Notes: a model not told the origin generated them from the letters alone. 64,000 bases of DNA from Helicoverpa zea (GCF_022581195.2 NC_061465.1:6388501-6452500); one strand, 5' to 3'; numbered from the stretch's first letter, positions 49,101 to 62,055 are shown. Numbers and translations: made by a program.

Positions 49101-49809
49101 GAAACTACCGACAGGACTGCGTAGGTAATATTGTCCGGTCGTTGTCAATTAACGGTAAATTGCTTAACCAAACCATAACTATATCTAAACAGGCGTTGGG
49201 TTATAGTTACATGGTGCAATCCACCCTACGCTGTCTTAAAAAAGCAGCTGTCAGGAACTAATGTGTTTTGTCTCGGTATGTCTTGGAAGACGAACTGAAT
49301 CAGTCTACCGTGTCCTGGCACTCGGTTAGTTTTAACTGGAAGCTATAACTTTTACTGCGGTCACAAAAACAAGACGAGCGTGGTTATTCTAACTAACAGT
49401 ACTTCTGCTTTGTATTTGTGATGAAATGCGGTTCTGTTTTGATTTTCTGGTCCCTTTGAGACTACCTACCTACAGAAATTTTCAACATCGATGATTTTAC
49501 GAAATTGCAATTGTATTCGCAACACTTTTTAAAGAGCAAGTTTCCAATAATTCGAAAAAGTTCTCCTATCATCACCAACCATGAAAACATGACTCTAAAG
49601 CCCAGAATGGACTTATCCGAAACTTCCATCACACTTACTTGTAATCCAAGTGCCGTATCTACAGATGTGACAAGCACTGTCTTAGCGCTGTCTGCAGGCA
49701 GCACCTCAGCTACCCTGACCTTCCTCAACAGGTACAGCAGCAACGCCCCCACGATGGAGCATAGTGCCGCGAACTGGAGACCGAGTGACAACCACGTGAG
49801 CGCGTCCAT
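46170..49809 (-). CDS. Membrane-anchored short-chain dehydrogenase/reductase (SDR9C / 17-beta-HSD-like), degenerate active site
   Basis: Coding exons, in order: 49639-49809, 48828-49053, 47302-47475, 46721-46955, 46170-46392; 1029 nt, 342 aa, typical of this family (about 320-345 aa). One membrane helix lies at about residues 5-27 (LSLGLQFAALCSIVGALLLY). A Rossmann fold follows: beta-1 TVLVT at 44-48, then WRVIAGCR, LVTLELDVA, AVINTAG (136-142, for the usual NNAG) and LRGNVLGALRVARTFSPLL, all in family order. Key residues differ. TGxxxGxG reads TSVDTALG (48-55), losing two of three glycines; YxxxK reads AxxxR (Ala216, Arg220 by alignment to FGVEAFSDSLR-type sequence); and the serine site reads IGL. 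Relatives act on retinoids, steroids or hydroxybutyrate with NAD(P), but this copy probably does not catalyse normally. Frame and splice sites are intact. Exons 3-4 are strikingly GC- and alanine-rich. A tRNA gene lies antisense in intron 2. Confidence 0.88.
46640..46711 (+). repeat. Repeat 3' end abutting the SDR exon 4 donor
   Basis: GTGAAAGGGGAACAAACATC and TTCCCGTTTATAATATTAGT form the usual 3' end of the 'gcccgcggcttcgc' family. It stops about 4 bp from the SDR donor (inverse of ATTTAC at 46715-46720), so the repeat lies antisense just inside SDR intron 4. Confidence 0.65.
48159..48229 (+). tRNA. tRNA-Gly, anticodon CCC
   Basis: 71 nt, folding as a full cloverleaf. Acceptor GCACTGC pairs with GCAGTGC (48222-48228) with discriminator A at 48229. 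The D arm and A box read TGGTGTAGTGG. The anticodon stem CAAGA/TCTTG closes loop TTCCCAT with anticodon CCC. The T arm and B box read GGTTCGATTCC. Gly-CCC tRNAs of animals have nearly this sequence. CCA is not encoded, as usual. A TTTT run at 48235-48238 would end RNA polymerase III transcription. The gene lies on the strand opposite to the SDR gene, inside its intron 2. No mismatches in the stems suggest it is functional. Confidence 0.97.
48235..48238 (+). terminator. RNA polymerase III terminator of tRNA-Gly
   Basis: First run of four T residues, 6 nt after the tRNA 3' end. A four-T run is the minimum commonly used. Confidence 0.6.
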
Positions 49810-52485
49810 TGCTGGCTCAGTGCGAGAACATTATTCCTTAATCTGTAACAAGGTAACATTGGTTGAAGGTAATGTAGATTTGTCTTAGTTACTACACAAA
49901 GCTAGATTATCGTTACTGCCTTCGTCTAGACATGAGCCTGATTTCAACCTTAGTGCTAATTATGTTTTTTTATTTTAGGTATTGCTCAATCCTTCTCCGT
50001 GTGAGAGGAGGCCTGTGCCCAGCAGTGGGACGATAAAAGGCTGTAACAGTAACAGGTATTGCATACCTAGTTGGCTAAAATTATCTACTTGTGTGATCTT
50101 AAGAATTTCAGAACGCTCAAGTCATCTTCAGTCTAAACCGTTGCGTCATCGTCTTTAATTATATTTGATTACACCATAATGGTAGGCGTGGCAACAGTAC
50201 CATTAATTATAAACTTTGGCTCTAAGTTATTTTAGGTATAAATTGAGCGTAGGCTACCAAAAATTAAGTTATTGTAGACGCTTCTGTAGAGAAACAAAAT
50301 ATGAATCAAAATAACTGAAACGCCTCAACCAACACTGGTCACGGATCATTACGTAAAACGCGTTACTGATTGACCGTATAGTTAGTTATTGAATTAAGGA
50401 ATCTGGGTTATGAACAATTGATTAAAGCGCAGTATTACATTCCGTCTTGATCGGTACTTTGCGTGTTCGTTTGTACTCAGTAGAATCTGAAATATTTGAC
50501 CTGGTTGATAGTGCGTGGGAGAATGCGTTGCTAAAAATAATGTGAACAAAACCTTTTTAGCTGTTTACAATGTCAGTGTCAAGATTACGGTACTGATTAA
50601 GTAATTTTATTACGTTAAGAGTCAAGATAGCAGAATTTTCGTTATATGCCAACCTGTCTGAATTGTTGGTAAATAAGCACTACATACTTATAAAGTTTTA
50701 TAAAGTAGGAATATCTTAGTAAAAATGATTCACATAAAAAGTAGACATTCTTTTAAAGATATAATATTATCACAACGCAGCTATGCACTTACTACAAATA
50801 TGCGATGAAAACGTAAATACATTGGAAACGTCAATTGAGTGAGTATTAATTTGTTTACAGATAGCGAGAAATGTGTCGGATGTGTTCTTTGTAAACACTA
50901 ATCACTTTATTTGTTATTGTCTGTCGGCAAGACAATGTATTTCCCATATATTGTCATTCCTGCATTCCTTTCGATTTCATCGATAGAGTATCTGTAGATA
51001 ATAATATCGATATGCATAAGCATAGCTATTGTATTACCTTCGTCGTTAGTCGGTGTCTATTTATCATTTTTGTTCTTCAGATAGCAGCAGCAACTAGTGC
51101 CTCTTCTTTGATTAATAGATTCGTCCTCTATGAGGTTTTTAATATATATAGTGACTATCAAATTATTTACCTTTTTTCTTTTGCATTAAAATTAGGTAAA
51201 TGATTAATAAAGTTTTCAAAAAGTATTCTAATCCTAAGCTCTCAAGTCTAACTTTTAACTGCAGAAGGAGTTTGCCAATTGAGTCTATCACAAGTGAGAA
51301 GTTTACTTCATTGTTTTTCTTCAACCATAATAGCGGAACGATGTTCTCACTTGGCATTGTGTCAAGTCAGAACATTTACTTAAGAGTTACTCACACTTTA
51401 GCACGCTTTATGCTTGTCTGTCTCAGGAAACTACAAAAGGTTTAAACACTTAGTAGCGAGTTATAAAGTTTGTTAGTGTTTTTGCTCATCAGTTCTTTTA
51501 AGTTGATTTCTTTTGCATTGAGGTTCGAGTAAACACTGCACTTTCAAATCTTTGAATATCTAGTCCATAAGCATTAGCTTTTACCATATTTTATTTGCTA
51601 TAATTGAAGCAATAACTTTTAAATACCCCATAAACTTGTTTATACTCCTATCAATAACCCCCGAGTAAGTAATGATCGGAGAGATCGAAACCACTATTTT
51701 TTATCGATATAATGCTCAATCGAATGAAATAATCGATATAAATGTGCTGGCCATTACCATTGATCAGGTTGGCGCGGTTTCTCTCGTAATAGGGGCCTAT
51801 TATTAGATGAAAGTCCTTTTCTATTCGATGAACTGTCGCTTCGGTTCCGCATGAGAGAGGCGGATAAAAACATTGGCACTTATGCTATTGGGGTGTTTGT
51901 CATATTTGCATTAAGTGGTAGTAATTTATGTGTCGTTCTAGACCATCAAATACCTATTGAGATCGACCGAACATTTTGGATTATATTATTTAAAATATGC
52001 AAAACGTGCAGTGAGTAGGTACATGAGCTATGAGGTAACTAACAAAACGTTGTAAATCCGATAGCAAGACACTAATAGTGGAATGGAGATGATGTTTATC
52101 ATTACACGACATGATACAACTTCAGACGAACAAAAACGTGGGACTTGCATTGTGTGAAGATGTATTCTTTTTGTTTTGTATCATAAGCTCAAGATCAAGG
52201 CTAAACGTTGTAAGTGATTGATAATAATGTTCTTTAGCACTTTTTAGACTTGAGGCTGACATTGAGACATCATCACGGTTTGTTAAACCAGTGATTATGT
52301 CAATTTGTAAAATTACTAGAATTTTTGTCTTATTTTAGGATGTCTGTGTTTTTTTTACTTCAATATATTTTTCCTACTTAATTAGATTTATTGTACCGCC
52401 TTTTATGCTTGTTAAGGAACAATTTTCAGTCACAAATGTCGTGAAATAAAATTGTGACCACATTCTCGATAAATCGGTTAAGAAG
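49810..52485. other. Region upstream of the SDR gene, non-coding
   Basis: It contains the SDR promoter side, a SINE 3' end at 49975-50045, then AT-rich DNA without a recognised gene. The start codon at 49809 has a good context (CAGCAATGG on the minus strand). Confidence 0.5.
49975..50045 (+). repeat. SINE 3'-end fragment
   Basis: TTGCTCAATCCTTCTCCGTG, GAGAGGAGGCCTGTGCCCAG and CAGTGGGACGATAAAAGGCT form the well-known 3' end of a lepidopteran SINE/LINE family; a close relative lies at 57185-57255. Confidence 0.75.
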
Positions 52486-52486
52486 C

Positions 52487-52490
52487 TGAT

Positions 52491-52521
<31 letters not shown>

Positions 52522-52800
52522 GGCTTACCAACTAAGACACATACAGACAATCTTAAAAATAAATGAAACAACAGTTAGTGTATGCTCTTAAATTAAAGGT
52601 AGGCTCAACATTTTTTTTAGGTTGTTCAAGTAAAAGAGTTAAAAATTAAGAGTAATTAAAAATAAATAAATTAAGAAATTGGGTAAAACATAATAAAACT
52701 ATAAAAATTAAAAGTTAGGCAAACTCTTAATGGCTCTTTTAAATACACTTATTTTACTTGCAAATATATCCAAGTCATGTTTTTTATAAATGTCATTACA
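52487..52800 (-). repeat. (TTTA)n-bounded segment, possible LINE 3' end
   Basis: About nine TTTA units at 52487-52521 followed by AGGCTTACCAACTAAGACAC and AT-rich DNA. On the minus strand this would be a LINE-type 3' end with a (TAAA)n tail. Inference only. Confidence 0.4.
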
Positions 52801-52814
52801 CTTTCTGAAAATAC

Positions 52815-52878
52815 ACACCTACACACACAGGTACACACACAACACACACAACACAGGTACAGGTACAGGTACAGGTAA
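52815..52878. repeat. CA-rich and (GGTACA)n microsatellites
   Basis: ACACACCTACACACACAGGT, then CACA runs, then four GGTACA-type units up to 52877. Confidence 0.85.
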
Positions 52879-52879
52879 A

Positions 52880-55085
52880 CCTCAGATATGGGTATCCTAA
52901 ACTAAACGTAGTGTGTAAAAGTCTATAAAAGTTAATTCCAGTGCACGAAACAGTTGTTTTAGTTCTAGTACGTAATAAACTTCTGGTGTTTATATGTATT
53001 TTCCTTTGATATTCAATGAATCAGTTGCGTAAATTACGGCACTGATTCGCATTCGTTCTGCTATTGGAAATAAGATAAGTTCGAGAGATGCTTTCAGATG
53101 TCGCTATCAGGACGGTTATAGATTGTGTATCATTGAAGATGGGGATGGGGAATAAAGGGAAGACAAATTAGATGTGGTTAAAGGTACAATACGTAAGGAA
53201 TAAGTTTTAAGCAATATTGAAAGCAGAGAAATTGGTGAAATGACGTGAACGACGATGTCTAAAATTATATGAATGTTATAAGAAATGGTCAGACGTAAAC
53301 ATTTTAGAAATGCATAACGACGTTGCGTGCTGATAATAAATAGTGTTATCAACTAGACATGATTGATTACGAAGAAATAAATTGCAGTGTCTGACAAAAA
53401 AGCTTATCATCACGTCAAGCAAAATCGAAGATAAGACCAACATAAAGTGCGCGCAAAGAAACTAGAATAAAACTAAAAATATAAAATGGCCAAGACATCG
53501 ATGAATTACACTTTACAACCCTATAAGAACTTGCTTTTAAATCGCACTCGACTAAAAACCGCTTGAAGCAAGATCCCGAAATGGATGCTGCTCTAAAATT
53601 AGCATATCCTGCGAGTCTGTCGCGATATTCATCCAGTTCTCCAGTTGTTCGTTTTGCAATAAAATACGAGTACCAGCATTTATGTGTTCTCAGAACTGAG
53701 CCGGCTGTATTTAGACTGTTATTGGAATTCGAGTAATGACTTACAAGAGCTTTGGGTTATGATCCATCGCGAATTGAAATGGTTAGGTGTAATTTTAGAG
53801 TCGAAGTCAATTCATTATTATCATCCTCATCAACTTTTCTTATGGAATGGTGAATTGACTAATATGCTTTGGAATCATATTTCAGTCAGTTATAGAACCC
53901 GTAGATAGCTTACCTCTATTTATAGTGACTGTTACGATAGTCGTTCATAATATTTATGATCGCAGCTTCCTAACAAGCAATAGATTTGCGAAGACAATTG
54001 ATTCTTTGTGTTTATTATTTTGAATGAAGTGTTGTTATTCAATGTTTATCAATTGTATTGTTTGAGAGATCGCTTTAACAATTGGCTTTTAGATTATCTC
54101 AGATACATGTCCCCACCTCTAATGATGATTGAAGTTATGAATTAGACCATAAAGGAGAAAAACCTTAGTGAGTAAAGATTCAAATTATACGCCATTGCTG
54201 TAGATACCTATCAAAACAATATCTTCCACAAATTCGCCAGACTGGTTTAAGTCATGGTTTGAATTCATTCATTACAATAACCATCAGATAACTTAATCGT
54301 TGGCATAGATAGATGCAAATGATACTCCAAGCTAAGCTAAGTGCAGTCAATTAGTTATTACACGTCCGTACGATATGCGCTCTGGCCAAGCGTTGCGGAC
54401 CGTTTCGTTATAGACACGTTACCGTTGCCTAATACCCAGTGATGGTGGTGCAAGTTGTCAGAAGTCGCGATTGAAGTAGCTTTAGAGAAGCAAATCTGGA
54501 GTTGGTGATGGTCTAGAAAGAATTCTTATTTAGACTGAATTGAGCTTGGATGAAAGGATGGACAGCATAATCTTAGTACTAGTGTTCCGTTTTGGATTAT
54601 TGTTGTCATATAGAATACGAGAGTTGCAAATGACGCCAGATATTTAGCCGAAGTCTACTGACTGGTTCTTTAGGAATGTACAGCTCGCAATTTGTACCTT
54701 TTTTCGTAGAACAAGCAACGTTGTTCCTAACGATTAGTCATCCATCTGCGGTAGCTTAATCTTGTACAGTTTTGATTTATGCTTCGGTTATTATTCTATT
54801 TATCTGTTAATTTATTCCTCAAGTCTCTAGTTTTCCATAATCACATAATTCAATCTTCGTTCATATCTTATAACTTACACCATACCACGTCATCCATATA
54901 AGCACCCTTGACAGTTATTAATATTCAGTCGGCGTGGCGCCCACACATTACTACATGATACTTATGCATTACCGAAGTATTTTGATTTCACAACCAAATC
55001 GATTGTTGTGCTGCCTCCAGAAGTTTCTTTTTGGACTAATGGGGGTGTAGTATGACGTGTTTGTACTATCACTATTGAAGTATTC
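52880..55085. other. Non-coding stretch, nothing recognised
   Basis: AT-rich DNA; open frames of up to 78 codons (for example 53684-53908) have no recognisable similarity or splice context. Confidence 0.5.
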
Positions 55086-55094
55086 ATGGTAGAC

Positions 55095-55290
55095 CAGATA
55101 GGCTTTTTTTTTTTTTAGCGACGTGAAAAATCATCAAATGACCCCTCCCGCTGTGGGTCAGCAGCGGTGAGGGAGTGTCAGACTCTTACTGACTAAAAAC
55201 CGTCGTGTTCCGCCATAGGCCTTTTATGTGCCAGGGCAGCGGTATCTCTTTCGAACAACCCGCAGCCCCGGCGGGGATAGGCTTGAAACG
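55095..55290 (+). repeat. Dispersed lepidopteran repeat (tttagcgacgtgaaaaatcat type)
   Basis: It starts with a T run then TTAGCGACGTGAAAAATCAT, followed by GGGAGTGTCAGACTCTTACT, GACTAAAAACCGTCGTGTTC and GCAGCCCCGGCGGGG. I know this order from many lepidopteran loci. It is non-coding and the family class is uncertain. Confidence 0.7.
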
Positions 55291-55299
55291 GATACGTTT

Positions 55300-57180
55300 T
55301 TCGCGATGTGCAACTAATGTTTGACATGGTATAAGGGTTATGGCAGATTCCTCTAGGAACTGACTACGGGCTCATAATTATTGTTATTTATATATTGAAA
55401 GGGTTGATGATATGGATCATAATTTACAGTTTCCTATCAACACATAAAATATTTTTGAGGATACCTACTTAGTATTATCAAAAAAATACTACCTACTATA
55501 TGTCGATGTCCTGATTACACTGTTGGCAGTAATGTACAGAAATTATTACTAACGGTAGTGCATACTGGAAGAGATTAAGCGCGCATGTTCGGTGTCATAT
55601 ACATTATTTGCATAACTGTACATACGCGAAAATGTATTTCATATTTTTAACACATTTATGTACGTTTGCATAACGTTACCAAGGCTTGTAGATAAAACTT
55701 GTTTATCCGGAATAGGTGTAGTTCTCTATAAATATAACATTTTAGCTTACTTGTATGTTAAGTGTGTTATGATCTTACGATAATTTTCTGTAAGCGGTCG
55801 TTAGGTTTTGAATTTATTTCATATGAACAAACGTTACGATTTCCATTTGGCTGTACATGGGTAGACTGTTCGTTTATTAAGCATAATTAATGTCTATAAT
55901 GTTTTGGTATCTGTGGAGTACCTCAATATAGTAAATACAGTTTTCAAGTAGAATAAAAGTAAAATGAGTAAGGAAGTTGTAATTTCAGGAATTCTGACGA
56001 TGTAACGTAACATTAACAAGTTAAAAAATTCGTAAAAAATAAACAAACACAGACTTCACAGAACGTACTAAGTGACAACTTAACAGGTCATAACTTACCT
56101 AATACGTCAAACACACGTTTTTAAACCGAATGCGTAACTGACGACTGTGCGATTGTTTAGTTTCACTTTCGGCCACAAAACATACAAAAACTTTGAAAGA
56201 GTCCGAGCGCATCCAAATAAACGCGTTGAGTAACTAGGGGCACTAAAATGCTGCTGTTAGTTTAATTTGTCACTTTTTTTTAAAGAGGGAATGTTAAATG
56301 TGTCGGTCCTGTCTTTTGTTATCGCTGAGTCATTGAATATTGATTTATTGGCATTAGTTCAGTTTTCTAGACAGACGTAAATGGAAGGAGCTGCACCGAC
56401 AAGAGCTGGGCTCTTATATTAATGATGATGATGAGTTCAGTTTTCGTACTAACTAATCGTATTTGTACGGAGTCCGATAAGTGAGGTCACGCTAATTAGA
56501 AACCTTATATTGCTGTTTAAAGTCCTGTGTGTGTGTGATAGACGCAATCTGCTGAAGAAATTGAGGCATTATTGCTTTCATAATTCAACACAATTGATTC
56601 CTGGAATCACTACCATATTGTTAATCTATGCCACCACAAGTCAGTAAATTGATATAATGGATTTACTTCAACATATAGTAAGAACGCGTAATTGACAGGT
56701 AATGATACGCCGTTGGTAATAATTCTCCTAACTTATGTGCGATTGTCACGGAAATTGCTATCTATTAGCTTCAAGTATTGTGTCCTCGGGTCAAACGAAA
56801 ATGAGGGAGAGAAAATATAAAATAAATTCAATATTTGAAATAAGATTCTGCTGTTTTCTTCCATGCGTTATTAAGCGGCATTTTAGTAGCTCCAAGATTA
56901 ACAGTGTGTGCAATTATTCAATTACCCAATGTGTGAAAAAATATATACGCTTACTGACCGTGACTGTGTGTAAACTTTTAAATAATGATTACACCTACCA
57001 ATTACTTAAAAAATATTAAGTAAAAGTGAAATTAGCGCGAAAGTATGTTTTTAAATAGGTGTTACTCAATTATAATTTTAATTTATTACTTATGTTAAAT
57101 AGTTTAGGCGGCTTAAGTAAGAGCTTGGTACAGCGTCTATAAGTGGTCTGTGGTGGTGCATATAAGAGATATCTGGTATT
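55300..57180. other. Non-coding stretch, nothing recognised
   Basis: AT-rich DNA. A 94-codon open frame at 56735-57019 has no recognised similarity, and a short ATGATGATGA tail at 56423 may mark an old SINE. Confidence 0.45.
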
Positions 57181-57184
57181 ATAA

Positions 57185-57255
57185 CGCTCAATCCTTCTCT
57201 GTGTCAGAGGCGGCCTGTGCCCAGCAGTGAGACGATGAAACGGCTGATGATGATA
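57185..57255 (+). repeat. SINE 3'-end fragment
   Basis: GCTCAATCCTTCTCTGTGTC and GGCGGCCTGTGCCCAGCAGT followed by GGCTGATGATGATA; same family as 49975-50045. Confidence 0.75.
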
Positions 57256-57567
57256 TAGTATAGCACAATAGGGGCAATTTACATGTACCTTAATATGTTC
57301 AAATTCTACTGAAGTTTATAGACCGTCTATATCTAGGAAAGATTAGCTCACATAGGCCTTGGTCGAAATGTACCATCCTAAGTTGCAGCAATAAATTGCA
57401 TAGCAGATACAGAATATTAGATGCATATCGTATAATTTATAACAATTACAAACAATCTAAAAATTCCATTGTTTTCATAATCATGCGCTGGGATATCATC
57501 GTCATTGTCCGGCGTCTATTGTATATTAATATTACTTTTTAATTACATATACAGTTACGAGATGTGT

Positions 57568-57640
57568 CATCATCATCATCATCATCTCAGCCATAGGACG
57601 TCCACTGCTGAACATAGGCCTCCCCCTACGAGATGTGTGG
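57568..57640 (-). repeat. LINE/SINE 3'-end fragment with (CAT)n
   Basis: (CAT)n followed by AGCCATAGGACGTCCACTGC and TGAACATAGGCCTCCCCCTA, the inverse of a non-LTR element's 3' end, related to 40558-40735. Confidence 0.75.
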
Positions 57641-58048
57641 ATATCTTTTTATACAAAAACTGTTACTTATAAAAAATAAAAAAAGCATGCCTTTAAATTA
57701 TTTACTTTTCTATTGTTATTTTATAATGTTGATTTATTTTGTCATTTTATTTACGTAATAACTCCTGTTAATGGACACATGGACACCACAAGTGATTAAC
57801 GACCATTTATCAGTCAACAAAAACATTAATAGAACCAGTAAAAACTGGTCAGGTATTTTAATTAAGTTTAATTACTAGTGCTAAATCAATCACGGCTTCA
57901 TATAAAACTTGGTAATTTAAAGGGGCCAGTTTGTAATCCTAGTGTAAAGCAAGTTATCTGGTATTACGCAAGTTTGTTAATCAGCATGAAATCATTGTAA
58001 CTCATTGTGGCTACTGTACGCAGTAAAAGCGGGCCTATCGGTAACAGA

Positions 58049-58095
58049 ACGAGTTTGTCAATTAGCTATTGTCAATTAGCTATTGACAAACTCGT
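58049..58095. repeat. Perfect short hairpin with internal duplication
   Basis: ACGAGTTTGTCAAT (58049-58062) and ATTGACAAACTCGT (58082-58095) are perfect inverted arms. The loop contains a duplicated GTCAATTAGCTATT. Probably a small local rearrangement. Confidence 0.8.
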
Positions 58096-58164
58096 CAGGC
58101 CAAGATGAAATTTCTTTTTAAAACATTCCTTTGGTAAACAATGTAGGTGATTTAATGTGAGTCT

Positions 58165-58425
58165 CCATCATGCTAAGCATTTTTCACATTTTTGGGTCAG
58201 TTTTAATCTAATCGGATGCAGCTGAATACTTGTCTGACTTTCTCAATCAAGATCCCGGGACAACCTCATACCCCTTGGTGGCTGTTGTCAGACTTTCGGG
58301 CCTCACAAAGTAATAGCCGCAACACGCTTGAGGAGCCAAAATACAGAGGAACACAAATCATGACTTAGATGGTTACCCACCCATCCACGGACTCCACACA
58401 CTAAGCTTAGCCTTCTGATCAATTG
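58165..58425 (-). repeat. SINE-family copy
   Basis: TCTAATCGGATGCAGCTGAA, a CTTGGTGGCTGTTGTCAGAC block and GGTTACCCACCCATCCACGG match the inverse orientation of the family at 62060-62420. Confidence 0.7.
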
Positions 58426-58429
58426 ACTT

Positions 58430-61400
58430 GTGCAGCTGTAACTTTGCAATTATAGAGGTAGTTATTACATAGTACGACTATTGTTTGTCCGTACGGGTCA
58501 GTGGGTGTGCCCAGTAAAATCAGTGAAAGTCGAAAGTGAAGGACCCGCGACTTTTCCTACGGACAATGTCGCGTTTTCTTGCGTTAAAAACGTCGGTGTA
58601 GGTATAGAATTCTTGATTGATAGGGAAAATGGAGATTTATACAGACGTATAAAAGGAAAATTAGCTATTAAAATGTATGAGCTGTGTAACATCCCGTCGA
58701 GCCGATGTTGTTTTTTTCGGAATCGCGTCCGTCAGGCCATTAGTGGTAGTTTATAAATAAAGAAACTTTGGGCATCCGTGGTCTAGTGGTTGCAAGCGTT
58801 GATGTTAAGCATTGGGTACTGTCTGTTAGTGGAATCCAGACATGGTTTGCAAATTGAAGTCTGTAAGTATTTCTATCTGGTAGTTGACTTGCTGCTGATG
58901 ATAATGATATGAGACTCAAACATAAACCGAAAACTGATACGATATTATGTATTTTTATCAAATAATACAATTTCAGTAAGTTCCACGTTGATAGAGAACC
59001 AAAACATGGACCTCACATTACATAACTGTTATAAAAACCAGCCAAATCTCATACGAAACAGTTAAGTTAAACAAACTTGATCAAGTCATTGGATATATTA
59101 TTTACGTTGTGACGTAAGAGACGTCTTTCACCGAAGTCTTCAAATGGAATTGATGACACACCATTCGTTAGAAAGCTGTACGAAAATGCACAATGCACGT
59201 CTTTAGGTATAACATAATATTTGTTAGTAAATATAAGAAAGCAGTATGTAACTACCTACGTGTTTTTAGAATATTGATTGTACCTAATTAAAATTGGATC
59301 TTTCATAATGATTATAAATTAATGTGACTATCATTAAACACACATAAATATTTTTTTATGGCAAATTCCTTTCTTTGTAGTCAACTAGAACATCCTGAGA
59401 ATGATTTGTTTGTAGGATAGCAAGGACGAGAATTGAATTGAAAATGTGAATGGTATTGTAAAGTCATAAAAAAATTCAATTACATTTTTCGAAGCTAAAG
59501 TATATAATAATATCATGAATGACACTGAAAATTCATACCAGTAACATGAGAATTTACTATAGGCTGTAACCAAATGACCGTGTCGGTCATTTCTCATAGA
59601 GAGTGAAGTTCAACGACCCCCAGAGGTAAGCGTCCTCGAACTGTAGGCGGGGTTAGGAAGAATCGGAGGAAATGGACCATGTACTTCTAAGTACATAATA
59701 ATACGTTTAATAAAGTACAATGAACGGAAATTGTCTATTGAATAAATAGCAACAAGGTTTAAGGGAGAATACCTTTTGAGTTTTTTTTTTCTTGGTCACA
59801 CACCTGCTTCGATTAATTTATTATTAAAATGGGTTGAGATTACCCACTTATTTTGTTTTCGTACCTAATTATTTGCACGACCTAATTTTCAGTTTGGGCA
59901 TTTTATTAAATCAAGATATTTTGAAATATGTGTGTACATAACCCTAATTACATTACAAATATTTTATCACATATGACGACCCCCATTTAGGCAGACACCG
60001 TTAATTTTATAGACCAGTGTTCATAAAATTTTGGACAAATATACCCAATACTTTTTGTACACAGCATTATTATAGTAATACGTTTTCAAGTATCAATTAA
60101 CACAACATTAACTTAAATTCACTGTCTCGGAATCAAGCAGAAGCTTTTTAGCAAAACTGTGCTCGATGTTAAACAAAGTATTGCTTCGCATTCTTTAGAA
60201 TTCGTAAAAAATAGGAACAATATATGACGAGTACAAACAAAAAATATGTTCCTATTTATCCATATGGAAATATGGCGTATGCGTTACCATATCAGATATT
60301 TATTACCAGGTTTTAAAACGGTAAGTTAAATCAATTCAAACTATCTTTCTCAAGCTAATTTCATTTTATATCTTGCCTTTATTGCCCCTACCATGTATAG
60401 ATAGTTAACTACCGTTTTAAAAACATCAAACATTTGACGCGAACGGTCATAAAAACGTTCACTTTGAACTACCAACACGCAGCGCTTGAAAAATATGGCT
60501 AAAATATATTTAAAGATCAATGGAAGTTAGAGCAGATAATATAAACATTAGAAATAAACGATTACAGGCAGATTGTGGTTTTCGAGATTAATATAGATTA
60601 CTTAATGATATCAAATTCGAGGAAGCAGACATCAAAATCTTTCGTATTGAGGGAAGTGAGTTCTTGCGAAAATATATGATCATTACCATCACTCGAACAA
60701 ATTCTACAATTCATTCGTGTACTTACCTCCATTCTGGTGTGGTAGGAAATGTTTTTCGTGGTTCGCGCTCTTAATGGACGGTAGCTAAAACAGCCATCAG
60801 CACCCAAGTGGAAATTGAATAGAATTCGTTTCACGTTATGGAGAAGATGAACACATCAAACAAATATAAGATATCACAATAAGAAAAAGTTGCATTAAGT
60901 CTATCGATTCGTTACCCATAATTTATTTTAAATACTTTTCCGATCATATACATTTTAAACAAGAAAGCGTCGATGCGATGTTATGTAAACAATCTTAGAA
61001 CTAAACAAATATTGCTAAACCGGTAATATAAATATTGATGCAGTCAACTTCTCGTCGTTTAACATAGACTGACGAACAGAGAAAATATGCACTTAAGAAA
61101 GATTGCATTACGGCTCAAATATAACAGTTTACTTTAACTCAGCAGATATCGTATTCTTGATTGGATTCGAGTTTAATTTACCCAGAGTTTCATTTGGATA
61201 TATTTCTGACTAGAAAAAGCTCATTAATATGAATTGCAATATCCATTCCTACCTATACTATTAATTAATAAACCGCCCGAGTACCACACACATTTAACGT
61301 CAAAAAGAAAAGCTGCGCTCGCGCCGCTTAGCGCCTTTAAACAGCGTGTAATCGACGGTTGTGTGCTCATATACTGCAATGGCGATTCAGCTGACCGCAC

Positions 61401-62050
61401 AGTTAACATTTACCACTAACTAGTAAATACTAACTACTTTATACATGTATGCTAATTATACTAGGTTTTATATTAGCAGTTCAGGGACCGTTGTATTAGT
61501 AATTTTATTGAAATCTAATCTTGTACGGACGACTGGCTTGAATGAGAGCTTCATAGATTTAAGTCCCGTTTGCTGAAATCAGCAGTACGTAACAAATGTT
61601 TTTATTAGTTAAGAAGCATGTAATTTATTTTTAAATGACAAGAAATGGTAATGTTTAAATGACAAGTTTATAAATGCAATAAGAATTGCTTATCCTGCTA
61701 GGTGCAAGTTATATTTGATACTAGCTTCTGCCCGCGACTTCGTACGCGGATCCTGTCCCTTATGCCAGCGACTACGGGGTCAGCAAAATCAAAGATCTTA
61801 ATCGTCTGATATTGAATTTTAAGAGCCCGTTGACTTGAAAACAACGGAATACGCATTAGAAACGTTACATATATTTTATTTTTGTACTTCAACGGCAAAA
61901 GCACAGCAGACTAAACAAAACCCTGAGAACTGAATCGCAATAAACGCGACCATAGGGATAAAAGTAGTGATTCTAATTAGTCCGCATTTAAGTTGTGTGT
62001 GGCAAAAATATTTACACGTATTATTACGTAAAAAACATTAAATAGATAAC
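58430..62050. other. Non-coding stretch, little recognised
   Basis: A 91-codon open frame at 58481-58756 matches nothing I know. A repeat start (CTAGCTTCTGCCCGCGACTT) lies at 61723-61790. The rest is plain AT-rich DNA. Confidence 0.45.
61720..61790 (+). repeat. 'gcccgcgacttcg' family fragment
   Basis: ATACTAGCTTCTGCCCGCGA followed by CTTCGTACGCGG is the left end of this repeat family; the right end is not found. Confidence 0.6.
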
Positions 62051-62055
62051 AAAGT

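Noticed and set aside
53684..53908. 74-codon open frame
   Set aside because: Unremarkable in length for the region, with no known domain, initiator context or splice partner.
58481..58756. 91-codon open frame, mixed basic composition
   Set aside because: I could not match it to any family; without expression or conservation it is not supported as a gene.
58770..58860. tRNA-like sequence (GGGCATCCGTGGTCTAGTGG)
   Set aside because: It resembles an A box but there is no matching acceptor stem, anticodon arm or clear B box; at most a decayed SINE head.
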